Shown: positions 27,473-30,443 of the stretch, one piece after another
Layout: every line of letters starts with the position of its first letter
Numbering within the stretch: the stretch's first letter is position 1
Source of the DNA: Sanchytrium tribonematis
Taxonomy: Eukaryota > Sanchytriomycota > Sanchytriomycetes > Sanchytriales > Sanchytriaceae
DNA: 30,443 nt
Assembly: GCA_018985235.1 (NCBI GenBank)
Contig: JADGIG010000053.1
Coordinates: 1-30,443, forward strand
Reading direction: 5' to 3'
Made by a program: the position numbers and the translations under genes
The notes under the pieces: model-generated
The model's database searches: none
What the model saw: only the letters and a program-made list of their open reading frames with translations
What the model was told of the DNA's origin: nothing

Positions 27473-28807
27473 ATGAAAAAATCTTTTTCACTTGAGCTCG
27501 TAAATTTAAAAAACACAATAAATGGTCCAAAAGAGAATAGAATTGAAGTAGAGTATTTGGAAAGCAAAATTATAAGCCTTAAGGACTCACTTTCTTCTTT
27601 GGAGTTTAAATACAAAATTGCAACCAAGGATTTGAAAAGGCAAACAGAGGAACTCGAATTGATTAAGTTCAAATACAATGATGGAGCCGCAACAGAAATT
27701 TTGAAATCGAACTTGGCAATAGAGAAATCTTCAAAGCAACAAATGAATGAAGCAATAATGCAGCTACAAAGCAAAAAAGTAGAGCTGGAAATTAAATGTA
27801 AAAAATTGTTAGAATCACAGCAAACACACAAAGAATTGATTGCCGCAAAGGACAATGAGATAGTTCAACTCAAATCCCAAGAAAAAAGAACGCAGTTGGA
27901 TTCCAACTCGATTTTTTTTAATGCCGAAGAAACAAAATTCAAGGTTTTGCAATTAGAGCGTGATCTAAAGATGCAGAGCGAGTGCTTCAAGCTACAGCAA
28001 TTTGAGAATGCAAAGCTGCTCAACGATTTGAATTTATTGAAAGAAAAAGACAGTCTTCTTATAAATGGCGTGGACGAGTTACAAAAGTCAATTTGTTACC
28101 TTGAAGAAAATAAGAAAAATACAGAATTGTCGCTGAAAGAAACGTTAAAGCGATTGAATGAAATCGAGAAGGAAAAAAATAACGAAATTGGGCAGCTAAC
28201 TGCAACAATTTTGGAACAAAATTATAAAATACAAGCCTTGTCAACTAATCTGGAAATGCAGATATTATCCACATTTTCTGCAAATCAGGATCTTTCAGAA
28301 TGTCAAAAGAAATTAGAAAATTCGAAGCAGCATGTAAATAGCTTAAGAATTGAGGTTGCGTCAAAAGCTGAGGCACTAAGAGAAATTGAAGAAAACACCC
28401 TCATATTGCAAAAAGATTTTGCCATAGCAAAGGAAAAGCTCAAAGAAGCGCTTTTAATTAACCAGACTCCTATAATTGAAACCAAATATATTACTCAATC
28501 AGTCTCAATTGAAAACCCAGTGAATCTGATTCTTCAGTCGGAATTGGAAAAATCAAAGATAAAAATTCTAGCATTGGAGAAAATTATCCAGTCACATAAA
28601 GATACAGAAGAAAGTCAGATCCTGCTCAAGAAGATGATATTTGAAATGAAATGTAGATGTGGCAATAGTTTGTACCCTTGTATATTTCTGGAGTGTGGCC
28701 ATTCTACATGTGAATCATGCGCAACTATATGCAAGACATGCAATGGAAATAGAAAGATAATTTGTAGAAACTTTAAGTTGGAGCACATTTATATGCTTAC
28801 AAAATAA
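27473..28807 (+). CDS. Coiled-coil RING-finger protein, Bre1-like architecture
   Basis: A 444-aa protein. Residues ~1-385 are nearly continuous coiled coil (Leu/Glu/Lys heptads, few Pro/Gly). The last ~55 residues hold a RING-like zinc finger: K-C-x-C, then LECGHSTCESC (Cys-x-His-x2-Cys-x2-Cys) and CKTC. A long coiled coil ending in a C-terminal RING is the layout of Bre1/RNF20 E3 ligases, which ubiquitinate histone H2B, and the end LEHIYML recalls the HRIYI end of Bre1. However, the first ligand pair is C-x1-C instead of C-x2-C, and the spacing before the last pair is very short, more like IAP-type RINGs. The family is therefore uncertain. It starts 19 bp after the TOP2 stop and ends 29 bp before the thymidylate synthase start. 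Confidence 0.7.
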   Translation: MKKSFSLELVNLKNTINGPKENRIEVEYLESKIISLKDSLSSLEFKYKIATKDLKRQTEELELIKFKYNDGAATEILKSNLAIEKSSKQQMNEAIMQLQSKKVELEIKCKKLLESQQTHKELIAAKDNEIVQLKSQEKRTQLDSNSIFFNAEETKFKVLQLERDLKMQSECFKLQQFENAKLLNDLNLLKEKDSLLINGVDELQKSICYLEENKKNTELSLKETLKRLNEIEKEKNNEIGQLTATILEQNYKIQALSTNLEMQILSTFSANQDLSECQKKLENSKQHVNSLRIEVASKAEALREIEENTLILQKDFAIAKEKLKEALLINQTPIIETKYITQSVSIENPVNLILQSELEKSKIKILALEKIIQSHKDTEESQILLKKMIFEMKCRCGNSLYPCIFLECGHSTCESCATICKTCNGNRKIICRNFKLEHIYMLTK

Positions 28808-28812
28808 ACTGA

Positions 28813-29745
<933 letters not shown>

Positions 29746-29799
29746 TAAAAATTTCTCAAATCCTTGATTTTGATTGGGTTAAAATTTTCATTTAACCTG

Positions 29800-30443
29800 A
29801 TGTCTAATTTGCAAAATGAAATGCTGCCTCAAGATATTATCACCGAAATATTTCTAAGAACAAATCATATGGAGACTTGTATTGCAGATAACAAACTTTA
29901 CGAAGCCACATTAATACGAAAACATAATCCTATGCGTCTTCATTTACGAATTGACAAGCAAATTGATTTATTTATAGATTATCGATTTGGATGGAAAGTT
30001 TTCATAGGAGATGTAGAGCTTGGTACCTTTAAAAATTCTCAAGATTTAATTACAATAATATCAAATTTTATAACATCCTCCATTACGTTTTCATTAATTG
30101 GGGATATTGCAATATCTCTTAATGGTTGGCAAAAAACAACTGGATTTCTAAAACCATTCGCATTATTAGTAGAGGGTACATTGGAAGAGAAAATGTCAAA
30201 CGTCATTGAAATATATTGTCAGACTTTGAAATTAAAATACCTCAAAGATATCAAATACGATAATGACTTTATAATATACAAATCAGACGATGTGTGGATA
30301 CTGCTGTATGACCAAGAGGTAGCGGTGTCTACATTTCATTTCGATTTTATTTTATCACTCTTAGCGCAAACAGGGATCTTTTTGACTGACATGCATTGTA
30401 GAAGTAATGGTGTAGTCACCAGCTTTTACATCATTAATGAATG
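29800..30443 (+). CDS. F-box-like protein, 3' end beyond window
   Basis: An open frame from ATG 29800 runs off the window end (214 complete codons). The N-terminal MLPQDIITEIFLRTNHMETC followed by a short helical stretch resembles the start of an F-box (LPxDIIxEIF), which would bind Skp1 in an SCF ubiquitin ligase. The rest (e.g. LHLRIDKQIDLFIDYRFGWKVFIGDVELGTF) has alternating hydrophobic residues like beta strands, with no repeat I can name. The F-box resemblance is limited to about 40 residues and the family is unsure; a truncated reading is all that can be given here. Confidence 0.55.
   Translation, partial: MSNLQNEMLPQDIITEIFLRTNHMETCIADNKLYEATLIRKHNPMRLHLRIDKQIDLFIDYRFGWKVFIGDVELGTFKNSQDLITIISNFITSSITFSLIGDIAISLNGWQKTTGFLKPFALLVEGTLEEKMSNVIEIYCQTLKLKYLKDIKYDNDFIIYKSDDVWILLYDQEVAVSTFHFDFILSLLAQTGIFLTDMHCRSNGVVTSFYIINE

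Overview
This window is a gene-dense, AT-rich stretch of a nuclear eukaryotic genome. It holds about 19 protein-coding genes in 30.4 kb, most separated by 2-130 bp and packed on both strands. TAA, TAG and TGA all act as stops at the expected ends of conserved proteins, so the code is standard. The gene set (Rtt107/Brc1-type BRCT protein, CLASP/Stu1, CDK1, ESCRT-III Vps20, AMSH, topoisomerase II, SMG7/EBS1, Rce1, Cox10, Rpo41, possible Atp18) looks opisthokont and probably fungus-related (Holomycota). Mitochondrial RNA polymerase, Cox10 and a possible ATP-synthase subunit j suggest a respiring organelle with its own genome. A compacted early-diverging fungal or parasitic lineage fits, but I cannot name the organism.

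Two observations stand out. First, every gene that needs splicing to restore a conserved or continuous reading frame (six genes) is interrupted by an intron of exactly 19 nt, with one fixed layout: GTA, seven free bases, YTNAY (branch A at position 14), one free base, TAG. Second, positions 5185-8677 encode a single protein that fuses an NAK-family (AAK1/GAK-like) protein kinase to a shortened clathrin heavy chain. It keeps the beta-propeller and part of the leg but lacks the proximal leg and trimerisation region.

Layout: 52-1032 unknown helical protein; 1042-2656 (-) AMSH deubiquitinase; 2805-4868 Rtt107/Brc1-like BRCT protein; 4884-5054 small possible ATP synthase subunit j; 5185-8677 kinase-clathrin fusion; 8734-9972 (-) EST1/SMG7-like; 10063-10593 (-) Vps20/CHMP6; 10623-14189 (-) mitochondrial RNA polymerase; 14318-15469 unknown basic protein; 15515-16345 short CLASP; 16409-17545 alpha/beta-hydrolase-like membrane protein; 17568-18438 unknown; 18441-19332 (-) CDK1; 19333-19773 the only long intergenic gap; 19774-21544 longer CLASP; 21558-22538 (-) Cox10; 22617-23372 Rce1; 23418-27453 topoisomerase II; 27473-28807 coiled-coil RING protein; 28837-29745 thymidylate synthase; 29800-end partial F-box-like protein.

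There is no operon logic, but some functions recur. Endosomal trafficking is represented by AMSH, kinase-clathrin and Vps20 within 10.6 kb. Mitochondrial genes are Rpo41, Cox10 and the possible subunit j. Chromosome and microtubule functions are Rtt107, Top2, CDK1 and two CLASPs. No tRNA, rRNA, transposon or CRISPR array was recognised.
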